64,000 nucleotides of DNA, from positions 868,001 through 932,000 of the forward strand of contig NZ_MJIE01000001.1 in assembly GCF_001940235.1 (NCBI RefSeq), read 5' to 3'. This DNA is from Hornefia porci. GTDB lineage: Bacteria; Bacillota; Clostridia; Peptostreptococcales; Anaerovoracaceae. The notes under the pieces were generated by a model. The model was given only the letters and a program-made list of their open reading frames with translations, was not told the DNA's origin and searched no databases. Made by a program: the position numbers and the translations under genes. Position 1 is the first letter of the stretch; each line of letters begins with the position of its first letter. Positions 44,236 through 52,736 of the stretch are shown here, piece by piece.

Positions 44236-44823
44236 TTATCCTACTTTTACCTGCTCCATCGACATCCGCAGCGCCTTCATATTGCCGTCGATAACGTTCG
44301 GCTTTGTCGCGAATTTATGACGGAAGGAACCCTCCATATCGTGAAGGAATTTTTTGTTGTCGATCACATTGCTGACCTTGACGGTCGCCGCCAGCATCGG
44401 GGTATTCGGGAAATTCTTTCCCAGTGTCTCCAGTGAAATCTTTTCCGCATCCACCGCGCAGACCTTTCCTTTGTAGCCCTTCAGCTGCTCCCTCAGCTCC
44501 TCCGGTTCCCGCGTGCTGTTGATGATGATGGCTCCGTCCTCCGACAGCCCCGCCGTAACATCCACTGAATGAAGCAGCGTCTCATCGACCACCACCACGT
44601 AATCCGGATGATAGATATTGGAGTGCACCAGATTTTCCGTGTCGGAGATTCTGTTGTAGGCGGTGATCGGCGCGCCCATTCTCTCCGGACCGTATTCCGG
44701 GAATCCCTGCACATGCTTTCCGGAGCTGAACGCCGCGTCTGCCAGAAGCAGACATGCGGTCTTAGCGCCCTGTCCGCCTCTTCCGTGCCATCTGATCTCT
44801 ACTGTTTTCTTTCCGTTTTCCAT
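44236..44823 (-). CDS. porC: 2-oxoacid:ferredoxin oxidoreductase, gamma subunit
   Basis: 195 residues from the ATG at 44823: VEIRWHGRGGQGAKTACLLLADAAFSSGKHVQGFPEYGPERMGAPITAYNRI is the gamma-subunit signature (GRGGQG, FPxYGPERRG). An upstream in-frame extension to 44952 reads through the leader terminator and is not real. First gene of porCDAB, behind the T-box leader. Confidence 0.93.
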   Translation of the reverse strand: MENGKKTVEIRWHGRGGQGAKTACLLLADAAFSSGKHVQGFPEYGPERMGAPITAYNRISDTENLVHSNIYHPDYVVVVDETLLHSVDVTAGLSEDGAIIINSTREPEELREQLKGYKGKVCAVDAEKISLETLGKNFPNTPMLAATVKVSNVIDNKKFLHDMEGSFRHKFATKPNVIDGNMKALRMSMEQVKVG

Positions 44824-44882
44824 TTTCTTGCCTCCTACTACAGCGTCGCTGCGGCAGACTGTCAGTCCCGGTGCTCCCGTAC

Positions 44883-45155
44883 AAAACAAAACTCCGCCCT
44901 GTATCAGGACGGAGAAAGACTCTTCGCTTGTAAACCACCTGCTACGACGCATACCATCATATGCTCTTCCGATTACGGGGAAGGCCCGTCAGAACCTACT
45001 CGCCGGAAACATGTCCGGTCTGTTTCAGCTCTGCAACTCAGGAGTGATTTTCAAAATGTACCGTTCTCGGCGCCGGGCTTCCACCATCCCCGGTTCGCTT
45101 GGCCTTCTGATACAAATCTACTGTCTCCGTCAAAGTCTTTGGTAATATTCAATTC
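44883..45155 (-). ncRNA. T-box leader with probable Ile (AUC) specifier
   Basis: On the minus strand: an AGTAGA motif and GGATGGTGGAAGCC in stem I; specifier-loop strand AAAAUCACUCCUGAGUUG with AUC followed by A at 45048-45046; downstream T-box bulge region AGGUGGUUUAC (44941-44931, UGGU able to pair with a tRNA ending ACCA); and the terminator CTCCG.CCTG / CAGG.CGGAG followed by TTTTGTTTTG (44914-44883). Uncharged tRNA binding would open transcription of porCDAB. The codon reading is by eye. Confidence 0.83.
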
Positions 45156-45162
45156 ACCATGT

Positions 45163-45191
45163 ATGATAACGCAGGTGTTTCCGTTTGTCAA
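45163..45191 (-). promoter_or_regulatory. Promoter of the T-box leader
   Basis: Minus strand -35 TTGACA (45191-45186), 17-nt spacer, -10 TATCAT (45168-45163). Confidence 0.8.
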
Positions 45192-45237
45192 CCACTAATT
45201 TTCTTTTTTTTATTCGTGCGTAAAACTAAATTCCGGG

Positions 45238-46131
45238 TCAGATGTTAATCTCACCCTCCGCCAGCGTGACAGCCAGGCCGCCGACTTTAACGCCGGGCTG
45301 CCCGCCCTGCATCACAATCCGGGTGTCAACCCTGGAGGGCCTTCCCATTTTCTCTCCCTGGATCACCGTATTCACCACATCCGCCGTCAGAACGCCGTAC
45401 CGGTAGAGATAATAAGCAAGCGCTCCGTTGGAGGTTCCCGTAGCGGCCTCTTCATCAATATCATACAGAGGCGCGAAGTTCCGTGCGTGAATAAGACCGT
45501 CCTTTCCGTTGACAGTGAACGCATGAACTCCCACCACCTCATACTTTCTGGAAAGCTCTGTCAGCGCAGGGAAATCCGGAGCGATGCGTTCCAGCTCCTC
45601 CTCGTCCTTCACCGGGAGCATGATGTCGATCAGTCCCGTGGATATTTTTTCCGGCTTCAGCTGTACGGACGGGTTCTTCGACCAGACGCCCTGTCCTTCT
45701 GCTGAAATTCCCATAATGCGATACAGCTCTCTCACTGCCTCGTCACCCTCGATGACTCCATAAGCCTTCGGATCCGCCATGTCCATCAGAATGCTGTTTT
45801 CCTGCAGCGCGATGTCAATGGGTCCGGCCAGCGTCTCATAGCGGATTGTGTTTCCCAGCCGCGCCATTCCGAGCTGCATCAGCGCATAGGCAGACCCGAT
45901 GGTCGCATGACCGCACAGTTCCACCTCTGCGGCGGGCGTGAAGTACCGGGTCCGAAAAATACCGTCTCCCTCTCGCCTCACAAAAGCGGTCTCCGAATAT
46001 CGAAGCTCCGCTGCCGTCCTGCGCATCACCTCATCCTCCGGATAATCCTTTCCGTCAGGAATCACCACAACTCCGGCGGGATTGCCGCCGAACAGCGTGT
46101 CCGTAAAAGCATCAACAATCTGAAATCTCAT
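45238..46131 (-). CDS. PhzF-family isomerase
   Basis: 297 residues of the diaminopimelate-epimerase fold. Opens with FQIVDAFTDTLFGGNPAGVVV, catalytic Glu in LRYSETAFVRR, FFTPAAEVELCGHATIGSAY and the second-lobe DEEAATGTSNGALAYYLYRYG. Members isomerise dihydro-aromatic or similar small compounds; most are uncharacterised. Start overlaps the stop of the MoxR gene by 4 nt, so it is co-translated with that cluster. Confidence 0.9.
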   Translation of the reverse strand: MRFQIVDAFTDTLFGGNPAGVVVIPDGKDYPEDEVMRRTAAELRYSETAFVRREGDGIFRTRYFTPAAEVELCGHATIGSAYALMQLGMARLGNTIRYETLAGPIDIALQENSILMDMADPKAYGVIEGDEAVRELYRIMGISAEGQGVWSKNPSVQLKPEKISTGLIDIMLPVKDEEELERIAPDFPALTELSRKYEVVGVHAFTVNGKDGLIHARNFAPLYDIDEEAATGTSNGALAYYLYRYGVLTADVVNTVIQGEKMGRPSRVDTRIVMQGGQPGVKVGGLAVTLAEGEINI

Positions 46132-47672
46132 AAGTTTTCCCTCCTATCTCCGGGCTGCTCACGGGCAGCCTGAATCTCTCCGCGAATCCGCTGTTCCACA
46201 TCGTCAAACAGGAGTTCCCGATTATGGCGATAATACGCGTCGCATCCGAAATTCTCCACAAACCAGCTGGTATCGAACCCTGCCGTGATCTGCGTCACAA
46301 AGATGACCATCTCCTGCCGCTGTCCCACAGAGGCCTCCAGGAACCGGAAAGCGTTGTCGAACCGGATGCCGGTATCGTCGATCAGATTCTGGCGCCGGTC
46401 GAGAATCTCCTGAAACATCTGTCGCACAAGTTCCATTACCGCATCCTTCCCGGTCAGTTCCTTTTCCTGCCGGAGCTTCTCCGCATATTTCTCCAGCGTG
46501 TTCACCTCTCTCTGCCGCAGATCCCGTTCCTCCCCGGAGAGACGGTTTGCCTCCGCGTCCAGACGCATCTGTTTCCGGTGGGCGGCGGCCAGTTCTTCCA
46601 TCCGCCGGTCACCCATGTCGACGTCCTCCGATTCATCGCGGAACCGGATCAGATCCTGATGCAGACGGTCCGCCAGAATATCCTCACGCCTCGTATTTCC
46701 GGCGGCCTCCGACAGTCTGGCAAACAGCAGTCCCATCACCGACAGCTTTTCGTCAAAGGGCGCGGTCTGCATCGTCCGCACAGTCACCGGCTCCCAGCGT
46801 CCACGCAGAATTTCCTCGACATGATAAGTGCTCTGATATTTGTAGTACAGATCCAGATACCCCGCAAAGTCGCGGGCGATATCCGGCATCTGAATATATT
46901 GCTCGATAACCTGACGGTCCACCCTGACCCCGATCTGCTCGCAGGCCTGAATCATCTCACTGAGGTCCTCCCAGCCTCTGGCCGTCACAAAATGCGTCCC
47001 GTCCACGGTATTTTCAATGCGGTAGAAATTCTCCTTCCGGATATCCAGATAACTGATCACCGCACCGTGAAGCCCGTTGCGCCACGCGTATTCCTTCCAG
47101 ATCTCAAAATCCTCCTCCACCTCGATATATTTCACACGATCCAGCGTCACCACATCGAACGCACGGGCAGACCGGTTATACTCCGGCGGATTTCCCGCCG
47201 CGACAATGAGCCATCCCTCCGGCAGCTTCCGGTTCCCGAAGGTTTTGTACTGAAGGAACTGCAGCATCACCGGAGTCAGAGTCTCCGACACACAGTTGAT
47301 CTCGTCCAGAAACAGGATTCCCTGCTCCAGGCCGGTCTGCTCCATAAGGTCATAAACAGAGGCGAGAATTTCACTCATTGTGTACCGGGTGACAGATACC
47401 TCCTCCCCGTTGTAGTCCTCATGCACGATAAAAGGAAGCCCGACCGCGCTCTGACGGGTGTGATGAGTCACCGTATACGCCACCAGCCCCACGCCGGTCT
47501 CCGCTACGATCTGTTCCATAATCTGTGTTTTCCCGATTCCGGGAGGTCCCATCAGCAGCACCGGTCTCTGCCGCTTCGACGGAATCCGGTAATTCCCCAG
47601 CTCATCCTTTGCCAGATAGGCTCTGAGCGTATCCTCTATCTCCTGCTTTGCCTGTTTTATGTTCATTGCCAT
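46128..47672 (-). CDS. MoxR-type AAA+ ATPase
   Basis: 514 residues from the ATG at 47672, with GAGGAG 8 nt upstream. Walker A GPPGIGKT (about residue 45), Walker B ILFLDEINC, sensor 1 IVAAGNPPEYNRSARAFD, arginine-finger region DRVKYIEVEEDFEIW. The C-terminal 170 residues are helical and highly charged (coiled coil around RDLRQREVNTLEKYAEKLRQEKE). MoxR ATPases act as chaperone-like remodelers of partners with a VWA domain; such a partner is encoded directly upstream. Confidence 0.9.
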   Translation of the reverse strand: MAMNIKQAKQEIEDTLRAYLAKDELGNYRIPSKRQRPVLLMGPPGIGKTQIMEQIVAETGVGLVAYTVTHHTRQSAVGLPFIVHEDYNGEEVSVTRYTMSEILASVYDLMEQTGLEQGILFLDEINCVSETLTPVMLQFLQYKTFGNRKLPEGWLIVAAGNPPEYNRSARAFDVVTLDRVKYIEVEEDFEIWKEYAWRNGLHGAVISYLDIRKENFYRIENTVDGTHFVTARGWEDLSEMIQACEQIGVRVDRQVIEQYIQMPDIARDFAGYLDLYYKYQSTYHVEEILRGRWEPVTVRTMQTAPFDEKLSVMGLLFARLSEAAGNTRREDILADRLHQDLIRFRDESEDVDMGDRRMEELAAAHRKQMRLDAEANRLSGEERDLRQREVNTLEKYAEKLRQEKELTGKDAVMELVRQMFQEILDRRQNLIDDTGIRFDNAFRFLEASVGQRQEMVIFVTQITAGFDTSWFVENFGCDAYYRHNRELLFDDVEQRIRGEIQAAREQPGDRRENL

Positions 47673-47746
47673 AGTGCATTTCTCCTCTAACAAAATCTCG
47701 TCCGGCGGGGTTCGTCATCCGACGGTTTGCCGTCGTCCGGCGGAAC

Positions 47747-49111
47747 TCATGTCCGGGGCAGTTCATCCCAGTCCGTCAGCTCCGGTTCCTCTTCCTCCAC
47801 GCGCTCCAGTGTCCGCTGCAGGTCAGGTATCTCCAGCACCAGGCGGATCGCCCAGGGCGGCACCGGAATCGAAGCCGGCGGCTGCCCCAGAAACACGAAC
47901 GCAGTCTCGTAAGCCGGACGACTCCGCGGATAGAAGCCGAGCCCGTCCGTAAAGTAAATCAGCCCCCGGAGGGATGTGAATTTCCCCGCCGCAACCAGCT
48001 CGTCCACGTATTCGAATACCGGGCGGAAATCCGTGGTATCTCCTCCCTTCAGCCGGAAGCGGCTCATATATTCCCGCAGCTCATCGAGGTCGCGGATCTC
48101 GTCATCTGCCCGGACTTTGTTGTCACACTGCAGGATATGGATGTTGACCTTTCTGGTAAACGTCTCCGTACTGCGCAGAATGGCGTAGGTACACGCCAGA
48201 AACATCCGCACCGTTTCCCCCGATGTGGACATGGAGGTGTCCACCGCGATGACCAGATCCTCAATCCGCTTTTCCTCTCTGGTTTCCAGCGGCTCCACAA
48301 GCGGCATGTTCCCGTAGAGCTCCAGTCCGTAAGTATAATAGATATAGTCGAAGGCGTCGGGATCCGTCTCCATCACCTCTCTCGGCGCCGCAAACCGCCT
48401 CAGAAAGCTTCTGTAATCCACATCATCGCGAACAGCGACCTCAAGCCGATCCATGACCTCACGGCCTCTTCCCATATTCTCCCGGAACATGGTCTTCATC
48501 AAGCTCATGGTCCGACGCGCCATATTGTCCCACTTCTGATCCTGCTGCTCCTGCTGCCGACGCTGCCGCTCATTCTGCGGTATCCAGAGGCGGTGATCAT
48601 CCACGCGGAACGCAGCGTCCAGAGTTCCCAGCTGAAGGCGGTCCCGCTCCTCTCTCAGCAGTTTCCGGTAGACGCCTTCCGCAGTCACCACCTTCATCTC
48701 TCCGGAGCACTCCGCGATGAAATTCTGCCGGACGGGCATTCTGTCTCTCTCCGCGATACAGTCATACGGGAGCTCCTGCAGCAGCGCCTCCACAGCCGTA
48801 TCACAGGCAATGTCCCACAGCACCGGATCCTTTCCCGCTGCCTTTCCGATATGCCGCAGAAGACAATGGAAGATCACATGCAGATATCCCCTGTTCATTC
48901 CGGTTCTGGATCTGACATAACGGTCCGCGATCCATCTGCCGCTGTAATAGAGAGCGTCTCCGTCCGAAGCCATGGTCGTGATCTTCTGTTCTTCGCCGGA
49001 AACAAAGGACAGGGCGCACAGCGCAGTATCCATGTATGGAAAATTCATATATAATTCGTTTCTGACCGCCAGGAGAATCTCTTCTCCGATCCGGTTCAAA
49101 TCATAGCTCAA
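47747..49111 (-). CDS. DUF2201-type metallopeptidase-like protein with VWA domain
   Basis: 454 residues. The N-terminal half is the putative metallopeptidase region with HVIFHCLLRH (residues about 78-87; H-x3-H-x4-H) and WDIACDTAVEALL, the feature of DUF2201 proteins. The C-terminal half is a VWA-like domain with MIDAS motif VDTSMSTSG and RGLIYFTDGLGFYP. Proteins of this type are coded beside MoxR ATPases, which are thought to remodel them. Its 3' part is 74 nt upstream of the MoxR gene; its start overlaps the LRR-like gene by 11 nt. Confidence 0.85.
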   Translation of the reverse strand: MSYDLNRIGEEILLAVRNELYMNFPYMDTALCALSFVSGEEQKITTMASDGDALYYSGRWIADRYVRSRTGMNRGYLHVIFHCLLRHIGKAAGKDPVLWDIACDTAVEALLQELPYDCIAERDRMPVRQNFIAECSGEMKVVTAEGVYRKLLREERDRLQLGTLDAAFRVDDHRLWIPQNERQRRQQEQQDQKWDNMARRTMSLMKTMFRENMGRGREVMDRLEVAVRDDVDYRSFLRRFAAPREVMETDPDAFDYIYYTYGLELYGNMPLVEPLETREEKRIEDLVIAVDTSMSTSGETVRMFLACTYAILRSTETFTRKVNIHILQCDNKVRADDEIRDLDELREYMSRFRLKGGDTTDFRPVFEYVDELVAAGKFTSLRGLIYFTDGLGFYPRSRPAYETAFVFLGQPPASIPVPPWAIRLVLEIPDLQRTLERVEEEEPELTDWDELPRT

Positions 49112-50078
49112 AACGCTTCCTCCGTCCCATCGGCTGCTCTCCCCGCAGTCCGGACAGGAGAACGGCGAGGCTCTGCACCGCTCCGCTTTCTCTGGCGAAG
49201 TCGCAGCCTTCCTTCAGCTGCTGCGGAGTGTACGCAACGATTTCCAGAAGGCGGCTCAGATCCGTTCCGTCTCCGTTTTCCAGAACCCAGCGCATCAGCC
49301 GTTCCCTGTTCTCTGTCACATATTCCAGGTAAGACTGACGCCGCTGCTCCTCCAGACCCTCCGGCCATCTCAGACGAAACCATGCGAGGCGGGTCAGAAC
49401 GTCCTCGATTCCTCCACGCTCGCGGGACTTTTCCCACAGTCCGTCATAATCCTTCCAGTGCAGCCTTCTGTTCCGAAAAACGTGATGATACGGGTATCCC
49501 GCACCGTCCGTCGTATGATCAAACTGCCTGGCCGGCGTATTTTCCTCCCATATCTCCGCATATTCCGGAAACAGCAGCCGCGCCCGCGTTCCCGACGCGT
49601 CCCGAATCTGCACATCCAGCTCACGGTCAGTCTCACCGCAGATCTTTGCCAGGCCGCCCTGATCCTCACCCGGGCGGTTCACGATAATCTCATGCAGCGC
49701 CATACAGTTCATGAACGGACTGACTCCCCATTCCACAGGTTCGTCACAGAACTCAAACCGCTCCATATAAAACGCACCCATGAACGCGTAGTTTCCGATT
49801 CGGCGAATCCCGCAGGGAAGGCGCAGCGAGTGCATCCGGCGATTGGACCACTCCGCCTCCCGATCAGTTCTGCGGCCGGTCAGTTCAAGCTCCTCTCCTC
49901 CGCCACCATGATCCCGCGCAGCCAGAGCGTAATCTCCCAGCTCTGTGACCGGCAGACCCAGAAGCTCCTCCGGGAGCACCGCCTCCGCATCGCAGGTCTC
50001 CGCCCGCAGAATCGCGATACCGCTGTTCTTTTGTTCATACCGGATCCTCCAGTTTCCGCAGCCCGGAATCTGTCTCAT
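49101..50078 (-). CDS. Leucine-rich-repeat-like protein of the MoxR/VWA cluster
   Basis: 325 residues. Part of the N-terminal half resembles a BspA-type LRR (LPEELLGLPVTELGDYALAARD ... LRLPCGIRRIGNYAFMGAFYMERFEF), followed by a helical C-terminal domain (EYVTENRERLMRWVLENGDGTDLSRLLEIVAYTPQQLKEGCDFARESG) reminiscent of ankyrin-like helical repeats. No signal peptide, so it is cytoplasmic, unlike most BspA LRR proteins. It overlaps the VWA gene and is first in the cluster. Likely role: substrate recognition for the MoxR/VWA pair; inferred. Confidence 0.75.
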   Translation of the reverse strand: MRQIPGCGNWRIRYEQKNSGIAILRAETCDAEAVLPEELLGLPVTELGDYALAARDHGGGGEELELTGRRTDREAEWSNRRMHSLRLPCGIRRIGNYAFMGAFYMERFEFCDEPVEWGVSPFMNCMALHEIIVNRPGEDQGGLAKICGETDRELDVQIRDASGTRARLLFPEYAEIWEENTPARQFDHTTDGAGYPYHHVFRNRRLHWKDYDGLWEKSRERGGIEDVLTRLAWFRLRWPEGLEEQRRQSYLEYVTENRERLMRWVLENGDGTDLSRLLEIVAYTPQQLKEGCDFARESGAVQSLAVLLSGLRGEQPMGRRKRFEL

Positions 50079-50261
50079 GCCCCAAACCTTTCCGTCCTCA
50101 GCCTCCGCGGCGGACTCTCTTCCGTAAACACTGATTTCATTTTATCATGAAAAAGAAATTCTATCTACTGCTTAATACGCACCCGTTGAACCGGCAAAGC
50201 TCAATGAGTGTACTCTGTTTAATATACCTCATCTGTCCCGAAGTAAAAGAAAATTTCAGAA

Positions 50262-50430
50262 ATAAAAAAGCCAGCAGGCTGGCTGAAGGAAGAATATCCG
50301 TTGAGTAAATTCTCTCTGGAAGTGGTTATAGAGTGTGCTGTAATGACATCCGGGAATCCGGACTCACTACTGAATATCATTCTTCGATGTGTTGTCAGTG
50401 TGTGTGTGACAGACAGCCTGCTGTACTTAC
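50262..50430 (-). ncRNA. Candidate free-standing structured RNA (6S-like rod?)
   Basis: Minus strand: promoter (-35 TTGCAG at 50466-50461, 18-nt spacer, -10 TAAAAT at 50442-50437), then about 165 nt without a reading frame, ending in AGCCAG/CTGGCT followed by TTTTTTATT. The 5' end CAGCAGGCTG is complementary to CAGCCTGCTG near the 3' end, GAAGAAT pairs with ATTCTTC, and the middle forms GTAGTGA, TCCGG / CCGGA, TCATTAC. The overall rod with an internal bubble recalls 6S RNA, but I do not match conserved 6S bases. Confidence 0.6.
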
Positions 50431-50436
50431 ATTAGA

Positions 50437-50466
50437 ATTTTAACAAAAGATGCGGCCTCTCTGCAA
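50437..50466 (-). promoter_or_regulatory. Promoter of the candidate RNA
   Basis: TTGCAG and TAAAAT separated by 18 nt on the minus strand, directly upstream of the structured RNA. Confidence 0.55.
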
Positions 50467-50491
50467 CAAAACCGGCGATTCCCGCTTTATT

Positions 50492-50584
50492 GGGGCAGAA
50501 CAATACCTTCACAGGGCAGAGCTTCGTCCGTTTCCCTCTCCCTCTGCCCTTCCCGTACCCCCGGATTTACGCCGTTTTCTGCCC
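50492..50584. promoter_or_regulatory. Nested inverted repeats upstream of the AraC gene
   Basis: GGGCAGAA (50493-50500) pairs with TTCTGCCC (50577-50584); inside it GGGCAGAG (50514-50521) pairs with CTCTGCCC (50542-50549). Four copies of one octamer in dyad order about 100 nt ahead of a regulator gene suggest binding sites for that regulator, or a long RNA hairpin. Confidence 0.4.
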
Positions 50585-50682
50585 AAATGAGGTAAACCTG
50601 TGCCCTTTTTAAACAAATAACGGCGCGCATGATTGCCGTATTTCCAATCACTTGTTATATTTTTTAGAAAAGAAGGGATTGG

Positions 50683-51657
50683 GTGATCGTGATGACAAAA
50701 AAATACGTAAGCGATAATATACACACAGAGGGCGGCGGGTCCTTTGATGTTCTGATATCAAACTCCAGCGAATACAATGAAAAAAAATTTCCCGAGGCGG
50801 CAGGTTCCATCTCCTCGTGGAAGCTCGGCGTCAGCCACTATACGCGCCTCAGCGTCACAGACATGACGCCTTCGGAGAATATGCGGGTCCGCTTCTCCTT
50901 TCCGGACAGAAGCGTCATTGTCCTTTGTTTCAACCTGGAAGGCCCGATGGAGTGGTACTGCGGGAACGAGGATTTTGTTTCCGCGCTGAAACCGTTTGAA
51001 TGCTGCGTTCAGTTCGGCATCGAGAAGGAAGGACACGTTTACTTCCGGCGGGATACGAGGCACCGTCATATCTGCGTCTATCTGCACGACCGCAACTATC
51101 CGTTTCTGCGCGCTGCTCTGGAGCGTTCCGGGCTCCGTCCCGATGAGCTCCCGGTAGAATCAATGCAGAAGTACGCCACCAGCCCCGGGATTCAGAAGAC
51201 TCTCACGGACATCTTCAGTCCGCCGTGCAGCGAGGCGTATCGCGCTTGTTATCTCGAGGGAAAGGTTCTGGAACTGATTTCCCTCTTCTGCGGCGATATC
51301 CTTGAGAAGAATAACGTTGCGGCGAACATCTCCATGGATGAACGGGCCTGCATCCAGCGGGCGAAGGAAATCATCGACGAGCAGTACGCCCGGCCCCTGA
51401 CCATCAAGAGTCTTGCCAAGTCCTGTTTCATCAGCGAGACGCGCCTGAAGTCCGGATTCAAGGAGCTGTTCGGCTCCACAGTTTATGAATACCTCGTAGA
51501 CAAAAGAATGGAGGTAGCATTTGATCTGCTGTCCTCCAATCAGTATAATGTTCAGGATGTATGCTGGCGCGTGGGATACGCCAACGGAAGTCATTTCTCC
51601 CGTCAGTTCCGGAAAAAATACGGTTTCAACCCCGGAAAAATCAAATCGTCAGACTGA
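50683..51657 (+). CDS. AraC-family transcriptional regulator
   Basis: 324 residues from a GTG at 50683, favoured because AAGGG is 5 nt upstream; ATG at 50692 is the alternative. The C-terminal 100 residues are two AraC helix-turn-helices (PLTIKSLAKSCFISETRLKSGFKELFGSTVYEYLVDKRMEVAFDLLSS, then VQDVCWRVGYANGSHFSRQFRKKYGFNP). The N-terminal 210 residues are a ligand or dimer domain not obviously related to cupins. Convergent with a second AraC gene that follows an adhesin operon; a link is plausible. Confidence 0.88.
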   Translation: MIVMTKKYVSDNIHTEGGGSFDVLISNSSEYNEKKFPEAAGSISSWKLGVSHYTRLSVTDMTPSENMRVRFSFPDRSVIVLCFNLEGPMEWYCGNEDFVSALKPFECCVQFGIEKEGHVYFRRDTRHRHICVYLHDRNYPFLRAALERSGLRPDELPVESMQKYATSPGIQKTLTDIFSPPCSEAYRACYLEGKVLELISLFCGDILEKNNVAANISMDERACIQRAKEIIDEQYARPLTIKSLAKSCFISETRLKSGFKELFGSTVYEYLVDKRMEVAFDLLSSNQYNVQDVCWRVGYANGSHFSRQFRKKYGFNPGKIKSSD

Positions 51658-51755
51658 TTCTCCTTCCCCGGACGGAAGGCGCCGGAACCGCTCCCTGTGA
51701 TAAAACCCGTTCCGATGTTCCGAACCGCTTCCGGGCTGCCGGACATATCTCCGTT

Positions 51756-52736
51756 TCAGGACGAGCCTCCCTGCTGAAGCTGGGTTCTGTACCGGGACGG
51801 AATAACGCCGTATTTTCTCTTGAACGCGGCCGCGAAATTGCTCGCCTTTGAATAGCCGATCTCGGTGCAGATTTCTTTCACACTCATATCAGTGCCCAGC
51901 AGCAGGGCCGCGCCCTTCTCCAGACGCTGATCGATCACATAGGCGTGAATCGACGTACCGAAAACCTCCCGGAAACTTTTTCCGAGGATCGTGGTGCTGG
52001 TCCCCACCAGTCTGGCCAGCTCATTCCTTCCCGGCACATTGCGGATCTCGTCGTCGATGATCCGCCTGGCCTCCACCGCCGCATCCACCTTGCTCTTCTC
52101 CAGATGACATGCGGAGGCCGTTACGATATCCGCCTTAAAAACACTGGCAAGCACAAGGGAAAGGAGCTCATTAATCTTGCTCTCCAGATACAGATATCCC
52201 GGTCCGCTCTGATACTGCGTGTAATCCTTCAGCTCTGTGAAAATATGTTCCGTCCGGTTATCAATGTCGATATATGCGATATCGCCGGTGATCGCTCCCT
52301 GATAGCGGTCCCGCTCCTTTGAGTCGAAATACTTCCCCAGCATGGCGTAGTAATAGGAAACCGGGATCTTCATGCACCGGAGATTATAATTCTTTCCTCC
52401 CCGGTAGGTCACCCTCTCAATCAGACCGCTGCCTTCATAGATGCACGCCTGCCCGTTTTCGATATCATAGATTTTCCGTTCCTCGCCGACGGAGCAGGAG
52501 ACCCGCTCCCCGAAGCAGAACCACAGATAAATGTAATCGTCTCCCGTCTGGCTCTCTGCATCATGATCTTCAAAGAAGGACATATTCAGAGTGATGAGAA
52601 TCACCCCCTCCTTCGTGACCGTTCTGCTGATGGTGCCGTTCCCCACATCGATGGGGACGAACTCCTCAATCCGCCGGGGAGCGTCTTCAAAGGCCTTTTC
52701 GAGGATTTTATTCAACTCGGCCCCGTCGCGTCTCAT
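51756..52736 (-). CDS. AraC-family transcriptional regulator (adhesin operon)
   Basis: 326 residues from the ATG at 52736 that overlaps the stop of the lipoprotein gene (ATGA). C-terminal AraC domain: GRNELARLVGTSTTILGKSFREVFGTSIHAYVIDQRLEKGAALLLGTDMSVKEICTEIGYSKASNFAAAFKRKYGVIPSRYR. The N-terminal part resembles that of the other AraC protein in length and layout. Position at the end of the adhesin-lipoprotein operon suggests autoregulation of the operon. Confidence 0.88.
   Translation of the reverse strand: MRRDGAELNKILEKAFEDAPRRIEEFVPIDVGNGTISRTVTKEGVILITLNMSFFEDHDAESQTGDDYIYLWFCFGERVSCSVGEERKIYDIENGQACIYEGSGLIERVTYRGGKNYNLRCMKIPVSYYYAMLGKYFDSKERDRYQGAITGDIAYIDIDNRTEHIFTELKDYTQYQSGPGYLYLESKINELLSLVLASVFKADIVTASACHLEKSKVDAAVEARRIIDDEIRNVPGRNELARLVGTSTTILGKSFREVFGTSIHAYVIDQRLEKGAALLLGTDMSVKEICTEIGYSKASNFAAAFKRKYGVIPSRYRTQLQQGGSS

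Noticed and set aside
44824..44952. N-terminal extension of the porC frame
   Set aside because: It reads through the T-box antiterminator and terminator; family sequence starts only at the ATG at 44823.
46224..47690. Open frame of 488 codons on the plus strand
   Set aside because: Antisense to the MoxR ATPase gene, low-complexity His/Arg/Leu composition, no ribosome binding site.
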